Origin: Nocardia rhamnosiphila NBRC 108938
GTDB taxonomy: Bacteria > Actinomycetota > Actinomycetes > Mycobacteriales > Mycobacteriaceae
Length of the DNA: 64,000 bases
NCBI RefSeq assembly: GCF_000720425.1
Contig: NZ_JOAJ01000001.1
Coordinates: forward strand, 930,001-994,000
Direction of reading: 5' to 3'
Of this stretch, positions 1-15,000 are shown one piece after another (within the stretch, counting starts at the first letter, position 1; every line of letters begins with the position of its first letter). A program made the translations under genes and the position numbers. Under the pieces are notes generated by a model. It was not told the origin of the DNA. It searched no databases and saw only the letters and a list, made by a program, of their open reading frames with translations.

Positions 1-4
1 CAAC

Positions 5-3000
5 ATGGACCCGAATACCGGCATCCCCTGGGACGAGCCGGGGCCCGGGTCGCAGCCGCCGGAGGCGCAAGGAGATGCTCCGCGCCGTGGGGGACCAGAG
101 GCTCCTTTTGATACAACGGAGGTGCGATCTGTCCGCGCAGCTCTGGCGGCGGCATCGAACACCCTGGCGGCCGCTGCGCGCACCTCTGACCTGCGCGCGG
201 AGATAGCGCATCTCGACCGGCTGGCCGGTCTTCTCGACGAACTGCTGGACGATTCGGTCGCACTGCCTCCGGCTCGGGTCCAGAGCCTGTCGAGACTCGC
301 CCGGGCGGTGGCGCAGTGGCTGCCGGCGGTCGCGGCCGCGGACCGCGCTCTCGACGAAGCAGAGCGGGCGACAGCCGGTCTCACCTCGGCGCAGCGGACA
401 CGGCAGGCCGCCGCGGTAGAGGAGGATTTCGCCGCCGCGGTCCGCGGACTCGTCGCTGCCGGTGCCGTGGTGGACGCGGCGACGGCCGGTACACCGGTAG
501 CGGCCGCGGATACCGGTGTGTTGTCCGGCATCGACCGGAATCTGCTGGTGCAGGCCCTGGTCGGGGTGACCTCGGAGTTGAGTGGCGCCGCGGTCCATGC
601 GGACGACCCGGATCCGCGGAGCGCGCGTGCCGGTGCCGCTGCCCCGTACTATCCCGTACTACGCCGGGCCCGGGACGGACTGGCCGAACTGCTCGCCGTG
701 GTGGACGATCCCCGGACCACGGTCACCCAGGAGCGCCTCACCGCCCTGCTCTCCTACTCCGCCGCCGTCCGGGTCTGGCTGGCGGAGTGGCTGAACAAGA
801 ACACCGTAGTCCGCAACGCGACCGCGGCGGCGGTCCGCGAGGAGCGCGCGAGAGCGGCCGTCGCGGAGCTGCGGACCGCGGACGACCGGATCCACGAGCT
901 GCTCGTGGCGCTGGACGCGGTCCCGGTTCCCCGTACCGACCCCCGCCTCCTGCCGTGGGCGCAGCCCGCACCGGACCGGGAACTTCCGCAACCACAGCAG
1001 GACGCACCACAGGAATCATCGGATTCGGCCCGCACCGGCGACCCGGAATACGACTGGTTCACGGCCGCGGAGGTGACCGATCGGGACGGGCCCCCGGGAT
1101 CCGTCGAACAGCAGGATCCGGTCGAGTCCGCCGAGACGCCGTCCGCCGCGCCGTCGCCGATCATCGAGGGGACGTCCGGCGGGCCGGTGATGCCGTGGAT
1201 GCAGCTGCCGAGGCCTGGTCCCCGCCGGTACCAGGAGACCAGCGGTGCCGCGGGGTGGACCGATGTCGGATCGGGCCACTCGTCGAACGAGGACGAGTTC
1301 GCGTTGGCGGAGGCGCTTGTCGATGGTGAGCGGGTGACGCTGGCGGCGGTCTGCGACGGTGTATCGCACCTCGCGCGCAGCGATGTGGCGGCGAAGGTGG
1401 CCTCGGCGGCCGCCTGCGATGTACTGGCGCGCGCGGCCGCCGCGGCCGCGGACGGTGCGGGGTGGGATCCGGTACAGGTCGTCGCGGACGCCGTCGAAGC
1501 GGCAAGAGACGCAGTCCTGGACCTCATCAGGACCGAATTCGCCGGGTGCGAGATCCCGCCCGCCTGCACGATCGCGGTGACATTGGTGACGCCCACCGAG
1601 ATCGTCAGCGATTCGTACGGGGATGCCCGGGTGTACTGGGTTCCGCTCGACGGCGGTACACCACAACGCCTGACTGTGGACGATTCGTACGCACAGAAAT
1701 ATATCGAGGATGCCGCGCGGCGGGGAGAGCAGCTCACCGACGAAGAAGCCGAGAATCTCCCCTTCGCGTCGACCATCACCCGTGGCCTGGGCAATCCGGA
1801 GATATGGGAGGAGCCGTGGCGTGATCCGGAACCGAAGCGCCATACGCCCACCGGCCGGGGCGTCGTGGTGGTGGTTTCCGACGGCGCGCTGAAGCGGGTC
1901 TCCGACGATCGGCTCGCCGCCGCGATCACCGCGCCCCTGAACAGAGCCCCGGACGATCGGCTCGCGGCCGCGGAAGCGGTGATCCGGACCGCTCTCGCCG
2001 CGCCGGGGACCAACGGCACCACGGACAACATCACGGCGGTGGTGATCGATGGTCCGACCCGGGTCGGTGGTTCCGTACGGTCCGGTGAAACGGACACCGA
2101 TTCCAGTAGCAGCCGGGCCCCCGCAGCCGCGACCTCGCAGGCTACTCCGTGGAGCGCCACGACGGCGCCGGACGATTCGAGGTCATCGAACCCGGTATCC
2201 GACCCCCGCCTCGCCGTCTCACCGTGGACCCGCGACCCGGACCACGAGGGCACACCCCAGCTACAGGGCATGATCGCCGGGAACCCGGCCGAGCATGGTG
2301 GGGAGGAAGCCGCGCCGGTACCGGCCGGCGCGCCCGCGCCTACACCCTGGAGCGGGGGCCGGTCCAGATCCCGGAGTGACGAGCAGCCGCGGGCAGTGGC
2401 GGAAGGACTCATCCGCGACGTGCTGGGGCGGCACGGCATCGACAGCCTGGAATCGCTTCTGAACCCGGTGCCCGGCGCCGACCGGGTCGCGGCCGCGCGG
2501 CGGCGCGGACAGGTGGTTGCCGAGCTGATCGAGGAGGCAGCTCGGCAGGGCGTCCACGACGAACTGCAGGCGCGATATCCGAGTCTGTTCGGGGTGATCG
2601 GCGAGCCGGGGCACAATCTGCAGCAGCTTCGCCTCGAGTGCCAGGTGGCCGAGGCAGGACACCATTCGTCGCGGGCCGAGTTCGAGGCGGCAGGACGGCT
2701 GATCGACGGTATCCACGCCTTCGAAGCCGCCCTGGCGACGGCCCACAGGTACCGGTCGGCAGACAGGGTGAAGTTCGCGGATCTCAATCGCGAACTCGGC
2801 TTCCCGGTAGCCGGACCGGATGCGGTGCAGCAGCTGCGTGATCGGCTCGCCGCGGTGGACGGCACCGATCCGCGGCCGGCCGCCGGACTGCGGAAGCTGA
2901 TCGAGCTGGCCGAAAACCATGCCCGGCGGCAGCAACGGCTCGGCCGGCTGGATCAGCACGCGACGGGTCTCGACGCCCTGGCCGCCGAGTGCCGTGCCGC

Positions 3001-6000
3001 GAGGAACGAACGCGCCCAGTACACCGCCGAGTTACGCGAACTCGAACAACGACTGCTCGCGGGATTGGCCGAAGCGTCCAGGATCGCCACCGGGGCCGGC
3101 GCCGAGCTGCCCGAGGCGCCCGCCGGTACGACCGACGGTATCCGGGTGGCGCGCAAGGGGGCATCGGCCCGGGTCGTCACCACGATCGCCGACGCGGAGG
3201 GTATGGCCGGATACCAGCGGCCACCCGCACTGGAGGGACTCGACGATCAATGCGGGCGCGCCGCGTTGGCCGCCAACGCGGCACGGACCGGGCGCGATGC
3301 CGGGGAGATCGAGCCCGCGGTACCGGGTGAGGGGACGCTGTCCAGTTATATCGAAGCGCGTACGGAGCGACCGGGCCGGCCGGTCAAGGCACATCAGGTG
3401 CGCACTATGCGGGCGGCCTTCGACGAACTGCACTCATGGGCTACCGCGGCGGAGAGCCGGCAGCCCGGCGCCGGCCACGGCAAATCGATCTTCGTGCTGA
3501 TCGCGGGCACCGAGGGACTCGGGCATATGGTCGAGCTGGTGTCGGTCGTGGACAACGGCACGATCCGCATCGATTGCTGGGACGCGGGGCACGACAGTAT
3601 CCAGCAGGATTTCCGCCCCGCCGACGCACCGGCCGGGCAGAAGATGATCGCGCTGTGGGTGGACGAGCACGGCTTTTCGGTCGACCCGCCGGAGGAGCTG
3701 GTACCGCGGCCGGTGGAACGCGACGAGGACATCGCCGTCGCCACCTCCGATACCGGGGACGCGGCAGCGCGTTCGCGGCAGATAGCGCTGGCATTGGCGC
3801 GCGTGGGAATCGACGATATCGAACAGATGGTGCACCGCGACGGCGAGACACCGGCGGCGCCGGAATCGCGTGCCCGGGGCCGGAGCAATGCCCAGCTGTG
3901 GGACTGGGCCGACGACGAGCTACGTACGGTACTGGAAGAGGAGTATCCCGCGATCCTCGGTGAAGCCGCGGGTATTCCGCGCGCCAAGCGCGGCGAGTTG
4001 AACGAGCTCGAGTTGTGGCGTGAGTTCGATGACCTGCGGTCCCGCGACGGCGCTCTCGGCGAGGACGATTACCACCGACTGCGGGAACTGGAGACGATCG
4101 CGGCCCTGCACGCCGAGGGCAGGGCGCGGGCGAAGCAGATGGGCGTACCTTTCTATCTGCTGTCGTTCCCACGCGGCAGGGGGCTCGGTGGAGCCCCCGG
4201 CAGTCTCCTGTTCGCCTACGGCGACGACACCGCGCCCGACAGTGAGATCTGGCACCCGATCGTTCGCAGCGGCGTTCCGGAGGAATGGACCGACCTGGTG
4301 CGGGCCGGCGCCGACTTCGCCGAGCTCGAGCACCGGCCCGGTCGTCCGGTGACCACGCTCGTGCTGCACTCCTACGGCGACGGCGAATCGCGTAACACCC
4401 GCGAGGCGCGGGCCGGAACCGACCTCGCGGCGTGGGTGGCCGCCGAAGCCGGGGCACGGGAGGTGTGGGCACCCCACGGCGAAGCGCCGCGGGTCGAACT
4501 GGTGTGCCGCAGCAATACGAACCGGGGTACGCAGATCTGGCAGGGGGTGGCGGACCGTCTTCAGGGCGATGGTTTGGATCTGGCGCAGGTCACCCGGGGC
4601 GAAACCGACGACGATATCGTGCGCCGCGCGCAGCACTGGGTCGCGGACCTGCCGGATACACCCGCGCTGCTCACCCATTCGGTGGCGCCCGCCCAGCATT
4701 TCGTCCTCGGTGCGGACCCGCGCACCGCGGACAAGGTAGTGGTTCTGGTGGGGACCGAGGCCACGACGGCGTCGCTGCGGATGGGTTTGCGCCGAGCGGT
4801 GGATGTCTACGCGGGTGAACTCGGTGACGATAAAACGGTCGCCGTGGTGTTGTGGCAGGGCGACACGGCGCGGTCGCTGGCCGCCGAACTCGCCGAACTG
4901 GCGGCGCATCGGGAGAACGCCACCGACCCGGCACGCAGGATCCGGCTCGTCACCGACCAGCCGGGCCGGGGCCTCATCCAGTCCATTGCCACCGATGTGC
5001 AGCTGAAACCGCACCGGAAGGCTTTCACGAACCTGCCCCGCACAAAACCGGCGCCGCAGGGTCGGCTGTTCACGCCCAGGGGACGCTTTGCGGACTGGGC
5101 GGTGGCGAAAATCTCGGCCTCGTTGCCGGCCGGCCGGCAACGAGGCCGGACGGCGGGCAGTACGGTGCCGGCGGCGGTCCCGGCAGCTATCGTGCCCCGG
5201 CTGGGGGAGCTGGCTACGGTGCGACGGTTGGCGCGTACGACGCGGGCAGGCCTGCACGACCAGCTGAAGGAGATAGCCACTGACGAGGGCATGACGGTGG
5301 CCGACCTGTTGGCGCGCAGAGGTGAGCTGGTCGACGAGCGAACGTACGCACAGCAGCGCCTGATCGAGAAGATCCGGGAGCATGAGGGATTTTCGCCGCC
5401 CGACGAGAGTTCCTTGCTGCGCATCCATGCCGATGATGTGCTGGCGCGGGATGACGCACCCACCGATCTCGAAGAGGCAGCACATAGATTCGCCTCATTC
5501 TTCGACGTGATCGACCTGATCGACGCCGTACCCTATCTGGACGATCGGATCGATCGGATCGATCGGCTGGAAGCCGCTCTCTTCCACGCCCACGCGCTCG
5601 ACGCGCACGATGAATCGGCAGCCGGCGATTTCCAGCGGTTGCAATCGCACCTGTCGAAGCTCGAGCAGGCGGCCACCGCGATATACCGGAATGATATGGC
5701 GCGGGTCCGGGAGCACGAGGGTGAGAACTCGGTCGCCGGGGCTTTGGCCGACCCGGTTCGGCAGTCGCTGGAGGATTCATTCCGTAATGGCCTGGCCGAC
5801 GCGCTGAAAGCCGTTGCCGCAATCCGAGCTCTCGACGACGTCGCGACTCCCCCGCTGATCGGCGATGAGCTGAATGCCCTGGGCGACAGGGACGCGGATC
5901 GGCGTCGCGATCTGCACAAGCTGCCCACGACGCGGGACAGTGACTCCGACTCGCCGACCCAGATCAGGAAAGACCTGGAAACGCAACGCGAACAACGCCG

Positions 6001-9000
6001 CCGGTCCGCGGAAGGCCTGGCGGCGCAGCTCGGTACGGCACCCGCGATCCTCACCCCCGCTCGGGTCCGCCGGATCGCCGAGGCGCTCGAGCGCCAAGGA
6101 GCCCAGGACGCGCGCGCCCGGGCCGCCGCGAAATGCCGGACACTCGACATCGAAATCGAGTCATCGGAAGAACTGCTGGCCGTGACCACGCGGACGCAGG
6201 GGATCGATCGCCTGCGCGCGGCACTGTTTCAGGCGCAAGCACACCTGCCCGTTCTGGAGGTCCGGCTCGTCGCCGCGCAGGACGCGCACCGGCAACTTCT
6301 CGATAGGTACAGGTTCGGGCTCGGCGCCGGTCTGGTCGACACCGGACAGGTACGTGAGCAACTGCGCAGTGCGGAGCAATGGCGGGGAGGCAGTTACGGT
6401 TACGAACACGATGCGTATCTGAAGGTCCGCGCCGCGTTGCATGAGCTGCTCGACCTCGCCGGGCAACGGGAGCTGCGGCAATGGCAGCTCCAGCGCCTGC
6501 AGGATCTCGGGTACCGGCTCGACGCACTCGCGGGGGAGCGGACCCGCGTGCTGGACGAACGTGCCGCGGTGGAAGAGCGAATCGAGGCGCAGACCGAGCT
6601 GGACTTCGGCTGGCTGAGTGACGACACCGGGCGCGGTGCTCAGTTGCGCAGATTCCAGGCGGGCCGGCGGGCAGCACTGGCCGCGACGATCGGCTCGGAT
6701 ACGTTGGCCGCGCACGAGCTGACGGCCGCGGATCTGACCGCCGAACAGATCTCGATGGTCACGCTCTCACGCGCCGACCTTTTCGCCGATGCGGTGTTCC
6801 ACGACCGGGTCGCCGAGCTCGCGCGGCTGGAGCAACTGATCGCCGATGTCGCCGAATCCGAGCTGCTCACAGCACAGCTCGAGCGGATCGACGCGGGACT
6901 GGCGAAGGGGCTCGCCACCGATGTCGACGCCGTGTTCGCGGCGACCGTCGCGCCCGATCGCACCGAGGCCGGCGCCGAACCCACGACCGGCACTGTCGAA
7001 CATCTGTGGCAGCCGGCGCAGCGAAACTGTTTCGTGCAGTCGGGGCTGGGCGTGTACGAGGCCGCGGGCGGTGCCGCGCCGGCGAAACTCCGCGGTCATG
7101 TGACCGGTCCTGCCGGAGTCCTCGCCGGGGAGTCGTTCGAGCTGCTCGGCGCCGACCCTCGCGAAGGCGGTTACCGCAACCTCGGCGAGGTCGCCGAGCA
7201 TGTGGAACAGACCGGCGACGCAGTACTCGTGGTGCTGGGATTCCAGGGTTTCACCGACGCCTCCCGGCCCGGCTCGCACGCGGTCCACGCATTCTGGGAC
7301 GGCGAGTTCGAGATCCGTGCGGACGGAACCAGGGTTCCGGTGCCCGGCGCCGGTGACGTAGTGGTGATCGACAACGGTGAGCGCTTCGCGTTCACGGAGT
7401 GGGCCGCCGAACAGACGGGGATACGCAGCGTATCCGGTTGGGAGATCATGCAGGGCGGCACACCACGCCGCCCACTCGTCGACGGGAAGTCCCGGGCCGT
7501 AGCCGGATTGGACTACGACAATGTCGGCATCGCGGGCCGCCGGACATCGCTTGCGAACAACGCCGAGTTGCTGAGTCTGGCCGGACAGTTGGGAATCGAG
7601 CCACATATGGTCAGCCGCGATCGGCTGAATTCGGCTGTGGATATTCTACGGAGCCAGCTGCGGTCGCTGACCGACATCGAGTGGGCGAACGCGGAGGCCG
7701 CCGGCCGGCTGCTGGATGTCGTGCCATGGCTCGGGAACCGCATCGCGCTGGGTTGGGCTGTGCAAGAGGAGACGATAGCGCAGAACAACGCCGCCGCAGG
7801 CCGGCTCTCGCCGGAGCAGCGGGAGAAACAACGTCACGAGTTCGAGGCGCGGGCGAAGGTCGAACGCATGATTTCGAACCGCGAGCTGGCGGCACTGCTC
7901 GCGGTTCCGCACCTGAACACGCGGACGGCGCCGGCCGACATCCATCGGCCGCTGGCGGAATTGTGGCGGTTGAGTGCCCGACTGGGTGATCCACGGCAGA
8001 TGACCGGGCTCCTCGAGCGCATCGAGAAGTACCTCGAAATCGACTCGCGGCGACTGTTGCTCGCGGAGGCGATCCATGAACACGATCGTGACGAGGTCGG
8101 CCGCTATCTCGACCTACTCACCGGCGAAGAACGGGCGGTCTGCGACCTGTATTTCGCGCCGGATCAGCCGACTCAGGCCGATATCGCAAACGAGCTGGGC
8201 GTGGGTGAGGCAACTGTCCACAGCCTGCTGCATCGTGCCGCACGCCGATTGGTCATGAGCATGTCGCAGAGCGTGCTGGACCGATATCCGAGCGCGGGCT
8301 CTCTGCGGCGGGCTACCGCACAGGATGTCGCCCGGTTGTCCGGGAAGAGCCAGACGACCGTGCGGCGGGTACTCAGCGGGCGCTCGCCCGGCCCGGAAGT
8401 GCAGCAGATCGCCGACCGGCTCGGACTGACCCGCCGTCGTCCCGGTGTGGTCGTAGACCTCACCGGTGTCGCCGCCGATACGACGAATTCACCGATCCCG
8501 GTCGTTCGTGACGATGAGAGTCCGGCGCCGGCCACCGGCCGGGACCGGAGCCGCGCCACCGATCGGGCAGACCTCGAACTGGTGCGTTCGGTATGGAAGA
8601 ACGACCACCAGTTGGTACGCGCCGAACTGAAACCGTTCGATCGCGCGTGCTTCGACCTGTTCGCCGAAGGGCTCACGCCGCCTGCCATCGCGGCCGCGAA
8701 GGGAGTGCATCGCGGCACGGTCAATCGTGCGCTCGCCCGAGTCGTGCGAGCGGTCGCCCCGGATCTCCCGGCGGGGCTGCGGGACGATTACACCGAACGC
8801 GGTGTCTTGCGACCGGTGACAGTCGTCGAGGTCGCACAGCGGGCGGGTGTCAGCGTGGAAACCGTGTACCGAGTCCTACGCGGCGACACCGCGACGATGC
8901 GAAGCGATGCAACGGAGCAACGGGTCCGCCGGGCGATTGCCGACACCGGCTTCACCCCGAAGACCGATACATCCGGCCCCGGGTCTCCGCTCGATCCGGC

Positions 9001-12000
9001 GATCGCCGTCGACCGGCCCGGCCGGAAGGCCCAGACGCCGCCGCTCCGAGGCGGCGGGGGCGCCGACGGCGCGGGCTTCGGTCGTGTCGATGCGTTTCAG
9101 AAGTCGTTCGATCCCCGGGAAACCCTCGATATGCGGCCGCGTCGGCGCCGAGCATCAGGGCCGAGCTATGGACCGGAGGTCTTCTTCGCTCGTGATCCGA
9201 GAATCGGCCCAGGTCTCGGTGCGCGCGCGGACGAGGTGGCTCCGGGCGGTGCACGCCGCGTGTTACGAAGACTCTTCGGGGAAAAGGACTCCGATCCGCC
9301 GAATGTCCTGCGGCCGGCGACCCTGCCGGAGTCGCTGGTAGTCCTGCGACGCAATGCCGCGGCGGAAGCGCGGCAGCTACGGGCTCGGCTGCGGTATGCC
9401 CTGCCCGAGGGGCACAATACCGGCGATCTGCTCCAGCCCGGCCCGGCGCGGGACGCTGCCGACGGTGAGCTCTCTCGTGTACGCGAGCGGTTCGCCGCGC
9501 TACTGGGTATCGCGCCGAACGACCTGCGGCGCGATACCCGGGTCGATGAGGAGCGGGCGGACCTGCGTGCCCGGGTGCCCCGGTCGCCGTCGCAGCCGAT
9601 CAGTTCGGAACTCTCGGATCTTCTCGCGGCGGAGGCCCAGTTCTTGCGGCACTACGTCCCGATGCGAATGGTCGACGACCTGCGCCGTTTCCTGGAATGG
9701 TGCGCGACCGTCGACGCGTTGGAAGACGCGTTGTACGACGCACATTCGCGAGCCGAGCAGGGCGCTGGGTCCGTCGACGACTTCCGTCGGCTGGCCGAGC
9801 AGCTTGCCCGGATCGCTGCTCTTGCCGAGGAAAAGGAAGCCGTCCGGACACACCGGCTGCTACCGGGTCCCGTACGCAGCGTGCACGGCGGGTTCATCGC
9901 TGATCCGCAACAGTACGGTTATCACCCGGACGACCCGGGCCAGCCACGGATGGGGCCGCGGACCATCGCGAGGCTGCGCGACCTCAGCGCCTTGACCCGC
10001 GACGCGCTCGGGTCGAGCACCGACAAATCGGAGAAGTCGAAGCTGCGAGGCCGAGCCGATACCTATGAGGTACTGCTCTCCTGGGCGGACCGGATCGCCG
10101 AACGGGACACCGAGCTGGACACACTGGACGACGGACTGGTCCGGGCAATCGAGGACACCGGTGTCCGGCAGTCCGGTTCCCGGATCGCGCTGAGCGGTAG
10201 AACAGCCGGATACGCAGCAAACGCCGCAGCATCCGAAGCGGAGCTGCGACGGAAACTGGCCGAGGCCGGCCGTGGATCCGATCCGGCCCGCGCTACCGAG
10301 GATTCGCTACGACGGGAACTCCTCGAGGCACAGGATCAGGTCCGCGCGATCGAGGCGGTCCAGGCGGGATTGCGCCGATCGTATTCGGCGCGGGCCGTGG
10401 CCGCGCATCGATTCGATGAGCGCCGTGCGGCGTATCTGGCGGAATTCGGCGACGACGAATTCGCTTTGCTGTCAGCGCCCGAGGATCTGCGCTGGTTGCA
10501 GGAGCAGTTCGCCGTGGAGCCGGCGGACGGTCCACGGCGCGCCGCTCTGGGGGATCTGCTCGCGCTCGCGACGGAATATCAGCGCCGGGCTTCGGAAGTG
10601 CAATCGGTCGACGCGCGATTAAGCCGATTCGAGATCCTGCTCGAAGAATCGGAGCGGGTCCGCGCCCGGCGAGAACGAGCTCGCGACGAGGTACAGAATT
10701 CGGCCCGGTCCGTCGGCGTCGTCCTGAACGGGACCGAATCCGACGCCGACCTGCTCGGCAGGGTGCGCGACGGCTTCGCGCAACGGCAGCAGCTGCTGCT
10801 GAACTCGCTCGATCCCGAAGGCGTACGGGCGCTCGGGATCAACCACTTCACCGATCTGACCCCGGAACTCCTGCAGCAGCTCGCCCGCGAATCGGCCGCG
10901 GAAGTCCAGTGGGCCGGCGAGCTGTTGCAGTACGACAGCCTGGTCCAGGCGGCAGCCACCGTAGCACTGTGCACCGAGGAGCTCGCGCGGATCGAGCGCG
11001 TTGTGCAGGACGGCTTCGCCCGGCCGATCACGGACGTCGTCGTCATCGAGGACAGTGACGCCGTCGCCGGATATCGCAGCCCGGATACCCCGGAACCGTT
11101 GCCACTGAAGGGCGAGTGCGCTCCCTACGCGGTCGAAGCGCACGAGACGGCCAACCGCCGGACTCGGGGCGAGCAACAGCAGCGGCGACCGGAGGTGCCT
11201 AGGCAGTTCTCCTTGACCGGCGACGACCCCGCCGATGTGGCCGCAGCGCTCCGGGGGAACTGGCGTCCCGGTGGCTATCGCGACCTCGCCGAGCCGATCG
11301 ACACCGTTATCGAGACGCACGAGCAGGGCATGTCGATGACCGTGACCGTCGGAATCGACTACACCCGCGGTCGCGGTGCTCATGCGGCCACTGTTACCTG
11401 GGATCCGGACCTCGACATGATCGTGGTCCACGAGCGGCTCGACGGCCGGGAACTCACCCACCGTGGCGAAGCTGCCGCACGACGATGGGCCGCACGGCAG
11501 CAGGTCGATGCCGAAAGTGTCTTCGGCATCGAATCCGTGGACGGCCGACCGAGACTCCCGCTCGGCGTGGGCGAGCGACCGGTCGGCGTTCCCGGGAGCG
11601 ATATGCCCCGTCAGCTCCTGCGGGGTGCGCCGGAGGAAAGCGGGGACGTTGCGGGTACACCGCCCGGACCACGTGGCGACCGCGGACCCGGCGAGGACGA
11701 CAGGGCTTCCATTGCTGAGCAGGTTCGCGCAACTCGGCGGGAGCTGGACGAGGCGGTCCGGATGCTCGGACAAACGCACACTTCTGAAACCGCGTCCTGG
11801 TCGGAGAGTGTGTGGAATCGGATTCTGGCCGAGCAGGAGTCGGCGGTAGCGGCCGATCGTGCGGCGCTGGCGACCGAAGTCGGTGTGTCGCCGGAAGAAT
11901 TGGATCAGGCGCGGTTCCTGGTTCCACTCGGGCACCATCACCTGCTGCTCATGCGTCGAGACGACATACTGACCCGGGAACGTGCTCTCGCCCGGCTGCC

Positions 12001-15000
12001 CGAGATACTGCGCCGCGGTCGCGGCGCGGAGGCGGCGGCCATGCGGCACAACCATGGTATGGAAGCGCAGGCATGCGCTGCGGTTATCGCGGGGATACTG
12101 CGGACGCGGCCGGACGGCGAGCAGCTCGACGGCCACGACATCGTGCGAATGGGGGACGGGCGACTGGTCGTGGTCGCTGTCGAGGGCAGACATCAACGGG
12201 CCGTGGACCGGTTGCAGGCGCAGTGGCGCGAGGCCGAAATCGGGCTCGCCGCTGATCCGATCCGCCTCGAAGATCGGCATCACATCGAATATGTGACCGT
12301 CCCCCGCCCCTCCGGAATCATCGATCTCGATACCACCACAACCGAATCTCGGGGTATCGAGGATCTGGGTGCGGCCGCGCAGTGGGTTTCCCACCTCTTG
12401 AAACATTGGATCGAGATGAAATTCCAGGTCGGGCGAACCTGGGAGAAATTCAACAATGACCTGGACGCTGAGAAACGAGCGGAGAAGTACCTTGCGGAGG
12501 TAGCCCGCGAGTGGGACGCACTGGCCCGGCAATTGCGGGTCGATCCGGCCGAGCTCGCCGAGGTTCCGCTGGATATTCTCGGCAAACGACTGGACAATAT
12601 TCATCCCCTGTCCGATCTGAGGCGGATGCTCGACCGCATCGAGAGACGGCGCACGGAATTGCGTGGCCAGGATGAACAACTTCTCGAAATGTACAGGTCC
12701 TATTCCGAGTACCGTCGAGAACTGGCCCGGCTCGACGACGAGGCTTCCCGCCGGGCGATCCAGGAACTGCTTCCGAGATACCCGGACGGCACAGCCGTAA
12801 GCGACCATGTGATCCATATACCGGGCACCGGGTCCGAACGGGACCAGCTGATCGTCGTCGCGGTGCGTCACCGCTACGGTGCGGCGCTCGCTCGGCTTGC
12901 CGTCGACCGGTCCGAATTCGGACGGGTGGCCACGCCTGCCGCGGCAAGGCACTACCGGATCACCGAGTTGGCCGCGGAGGTGCGGCCGGACGGATCGCTG
13001 GACATCACCGAAAACCGGTCCCTTGTCGAGCACCCCAATCCCAGTCGGTTCGAATTCGAGGCGGCGCTGCTCGAGGCCTACCTCACCTACACCGCGCGCG
13101 GACTGCTGAAGGGCGTCGGTTTCCGCAAATGGCTGAAGCCGCTGGGCAGATTCGGTCCGCTGATCCCCCGGTTCACGACGCTCTTCGACCCGGTACTCGA
13201 ACCGATAGAGAAATCGACGCAGCACAACAAGCAGCTCGATGACTCCTCGGAGCTGGTGAAACTCGGCCTTCGCCTTACCGAGTCGAACGTTCCTACCGAG
13301 CCGTTCGGACCGGAGGAAGTCGTGCGCAGGCTGTTCGCCGGGGAGATCCGACCTGCCGTGTACTGGTCCGATTCTGATGGGCTCTACGGGGATACTATCG
13401 GCATCGATATCGCCGGTATCCGGCTCCGGCTGCGGGCTCGGCCCGACGGCGAAGGCGGCTATCGGGTCGCGCCGCCGTTGGATCGCGGAAAGTCCTCCAA
13501 TCCGAACAATGTGCTGGCTTACTGGTTCCAGGGGACGCGAGCAGGGTCCATGAAGGCGCTGGGGCGCAAGGTCGCAGCGGCGTTGAAGAAGGGTGACATT
13601 CCGGTCCCCGACGGCACGGCCGACTTCAGCACTCCGATACAGGCCGCACCGACCGCCGGCGCGAAGCAGAAGCCGCTGTCCACGGCCGACGAAGCCTTGA
13701 TCGACTCCGCGAGATATACGGTCTGGGCGCCGGAGTGGAAAGGGTGGCGACCCGATCCCACCGTACGCGCAGGACATGTACGGGACACCGTGCAGAAGCG
13801 CATCGATGCCGCTTTCGCACGTGCGGACGAATTGCGTGCCGATATCACTCGATGGTGCCGTGATATCGGTATAGACGTCACCGGAAAGGAGATCGCCGAG
13901 ATATCCCAGGCGCTGCGGGCAGCGTCATCGGAAGGAATCAGCGGATCGGTGACAGCCGAAGTCGCCCGTCGAACAGAGGTACTGCTCGAAGACCTCGGAA
14001 GGGCGGAAGAGCGCTGCGCGGGCATACTCGAAGAAGCGTCGGTGGTAGCGGCGCGTGATGTCCTCGTTGCCGACAACGCAATGTTGTTCGACGAAGGCTC
14101 CGGCTTCATCGCGGCCGCGAACGGCCGGCCGTCTCGGATTGTGATCACCGCTCCGAAGGCCCAGCTGCCCGGGCGGGTGGAACGAACATCGAAACTGCAC
14201 CCCGCGCGACTGCGTGCCCTGGGAGTGGATATCGAAATCGGGTACGTACAGGTCCTGGTGGATCGACACGGGCGTATCTCGCAGCAACCGTTCGAACCGG
14301 ACTTCTCGCCCGAGCGTGACCCCGCAACCGAGTACTGGCGCGCGCGCCCCGACCGGCCGGCGGCTCTCGCGGATGGCCGGACGTTCGCCGAAGAAGTGGC
14401 CGAACTACTCATCCTCGAGCAGGAACGCGCACCCGATACATACGGGATGATGATGCGGCCCGCTCCGCAGGACGCCCGCCTGGTCCTGGTCGAGGCCGAC
14501 CCGGACGAGGTGAACGCGGCAGAAGCCGAAACCCTGCTCGCGGCGGCGTGCGGGGTCGAGCCCGCGGAATTTCATCGCGTCTCCGAGCGCAGCTACTATC
14601 GGCGGAAACGCGAGGAACCCACCGACACCGACCTGGCGGACAGCGCTGCCCGGGATGCTTACCACCATTCGTCGAGCGGTAAGAGACTCGGCATGTTCGA
14701 GGCGGTGGCCGCCATCCCCGCGCACTCGCCGGCCTGGCAGGTCACCGATACAGGGGAAGTGCTCGGCACCGACCCTCGGTTGAGCGAGGCGTCCGGTCCC
14801 GATATCGGTCCGCAGTTGTCCGAGCACTTCGTCCGGCGCGCGGCCGACGGCTCCGAAGTCTGGGTCGATCACGATGTGCCGCGATCACGGATCCAGGCGA
14901 TACAGCAGCGAATCATGCAGGCGGAAGCGGAGTTCCAGCGCCTGGGCATGGAAGGGAAATACCGTTCGTACCTGGAGCGTTTGGCCGAGTTGGCGCGGCA

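Noticed and set aside
754..2865. Antisense open frame of 703 codons
   Set aside because: It lies wholly opposite the giant gene and reads as Ser/Arg/Thr-rich low-complexity sequence without motifs, as expected for a reverse frame in GC-rich coding DNA. The opposite strand carries a PP2C domain.
10619..13777. Antisense open frame of 1052 codons
   Set aside because: No domain is recognisable and the composition is that of a shadow frame. The plus strand has continuous conserved domains here.
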